Assembly (NCBI GenBank): GCA_030824255.1
Contig: JAVBYB010000099.1
Coordinates: 1 to 7,270 of the forward strand
DNA: 7,270 nucleotides
DNA from: a bacterium
GTDB taxonomy: Bacteria > Pseudomonadota > Alphaproteobacteria > Caulobacterales > Hyphomonadaceae
Reading direction: 5' to 3'
Shown: one piece after another, positions 6,486 through 7,270 of the stretch
Layout of the letters: the number at the start of each line of letters is the position of its first letter
Numbering within the stretch: the first letter of the stretch is position 1
Program-made: the position numbers and the translations under genes
The notes under the pieces: generated by a model
The model's database searches: none
What the model saw: only the letters and a program-made list of their open reading frames with translations
What the model was told of the DNA's origin: nothing

Positions 6486-7270
6486 CTACTCCACCCAGTC
6501 CTTCCTGAGACGGAAGGACGCGAGGAACAGCAGAATCGCGGCGACGACATAGAAGCTCAGGCCGATGATGAAGGCGTACTTGATCGACTCCTCACCGAAT
6601 TGCGGCTTCAGGGCCTCTGACATGGCGCCGAAGAACCAGGTCCCGACGGCGATGCCGATCAGGTTGTTGATCAGCAGGAACAGCGCCGAGATCATCGTGC
6701 GGGAGTTGGCCGGGCCGAGGTGCTGCACAGCGGTGATGATGGGCCCGAGCCAGACAAGGCCGAGGGCTTGCGGCACGAGGAAGATGAAGAAGGCGAGCGT
6801 GATGTCTGTGGTCAGAACGCCGAGCACATAGAGCGGGGCCGAAATCAGGAAGGCGATGGCGGGGATGAGGGCGTAGGCGCCTTTCGACTTGCCGCCGAAG
6901 CGATCCGCGAGATAGCCGCCGAGCATCATGCCGGCGACGCCGCCGAAGAACAGCACGCCAGCCAGGAACCAGGAGCGGTCCACCAGCGACATGTCCATCG
7001 AGCGCGCGAGGTAGGTGGGCATCCAGTAGAGCAGGCCATAGCCCACCATGGAGGAGAAGGCGGCGCCGAAGGCGAGCAGCCAGAAGGAGGGCTTTGCGAA
7101 AGCCAGGCGGCAGGCGGGCAGGAAGCCGAGGGGCTTCTCGCTCGTGGTCTTGGTGTCGAACAGGCCGCGCGGCGGGTCCTTCACCAGCAGGCGGAAAACG
7201 GGCGCGAGCAGTACGCCGAACAGGCCGATGGAGATGAAAGCGAACCGCCAGTCGACATACTGCGCGAGCA
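6486..7270 (-). CDS. MFS transporter, C-terminal part (5' end beyond the window)
   Basis: This is a secondary transporter of the major facilitator superfamily, whose members move small solutes across the inner membrane by proton symport, antiport or uniport. The frame stays open from the stop (TAG, complement of 6486-6488) to the right edge, giving 260 visible residues. The edge residues (DWRFAFISIGLFGVLLAPVF, then RLLVKDPPRG) are the typical sixth helix and following basic loop, so the GTG at 7184 is an internal Val, not the start. A cytoplasmic loop and helices 7-12 follow. GGYLADRFGGKSKG, in the loop between helices 8 and 9, is the second-half copy of MFS motif A. The end (FRLRKDWVE) is a normal short cytoplasmic tail. 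The sequence resembles the Spinster-like MFS group common in alphaproteobacteria. It converges on the crotonase gene. Substrate unknown. Confidence 0.93.
   Translation of the reverse strand, partial: LAQYVDWRFAFISIGLFGVLLAPVFRLLVKDPPRGLFDTKTTSEKPLGFLPACRLAFAKPSFWLLAFGAAFSSMVGYGLLYWMPTYLARSMDMSLVDRSWFLAGVLFFGGVAGMMLGGYLADRFGGKSKGAYALIPAIAFLISAPLYVLGVLTTDITLAFFIFLVPQALGLVWLGPIITAVQHLGPANSRTMISALFLLINNLIGIAVGTWFFGAMSEALKPQFGEESIKYAFIIGLSFYVVAAILLFLASFRLRKDWVE

Noticed and set aside
6124..6552. A 142-codon plus-strand open frame spanning the gap and the MFS end
   Set aside because: It overlaps two real genes in the wrong frame or strand, and the frame next to it carries the recognisable monooxygenase remnant.
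7182..7184. GTG as the start of the MFS gene
   Set aside because: The same frame is open to the window edge and encodes a typical helix 6 and basic loop, so this Val is internal.
1..7270. CRISPR arrays, tRNA or rRNA genes, insertion sequences, prophage or defence genes
   Set aside because: No regularly spaced repeats, tRNA-like cloverleaf, transposase or terminal repeats were recognised by reading; apart from the remnant the window is an ordinary regulated efflux operon with metabolic neighbours.

Overview
The window is high-GC DNA with dense, mostly operonic genes. The protein sequences look proteobacterial and are most like those of alphaproteobacteria such as Hyphomonadaceae or sphingomonads. 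That placement rests on a tripartite-type RND efflux pump with a lipoprotein adaptor, a Gram-negative trait, and on the flavour of the crotonase and the MFS protein. It is a family-resemblance inference, not a proven taxon.

Layout from left to right: (1) positions 3-131 are the C-terminal end of an unidentified plus-strand gene that enters from the left. Its stop codon interlocks with the stop of the next gene. (2) A TetR/AcrR-family repressor lies on the minus strand (128-700). (3) A 175-base divergent control region (701-875) holds two near-identical 16-bp palindromes, 40 bp apart, each carrying a TTGACA -35-like hexamer. (4) An RND efflux operon follows on the plus strand: a lipoprotein periplasmic adaptor (876-1985) and an HAE-1 type inner-membrane pump (2069-5263). 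No outer-membrane channel gene follows. (5) A crotonase-fold acyl-CoA enzyme (5436-6224) is on the plus strand. (6) A 261-base gap contains what reads as the decayed N-terminus of a nitronate monooxygenase, then a strong hairpin. (7) The C-terminal part of an MFS transporter lies on the minus strand (6486 to beyond 7270).

How the parts work together: the repressor probably binds the two palindromes and shuts off both its own gene and the adaptor-pump operon until an inducing compound releases it. The pump and adaptor would then export hydrophobic or amphipathic compounds across the envelope, using an outer-membrane channel encoded elsewhere. The crotonase, the nitronate monooxygenase remnant and the MFS transporter look like a separate neighbourhood for acyl-CoA catabolism and small-molecule uptake.

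I did not find a clearly new biological system. The most informative non-routine signals are the paired operators and the gene remnant at 6242-6337.
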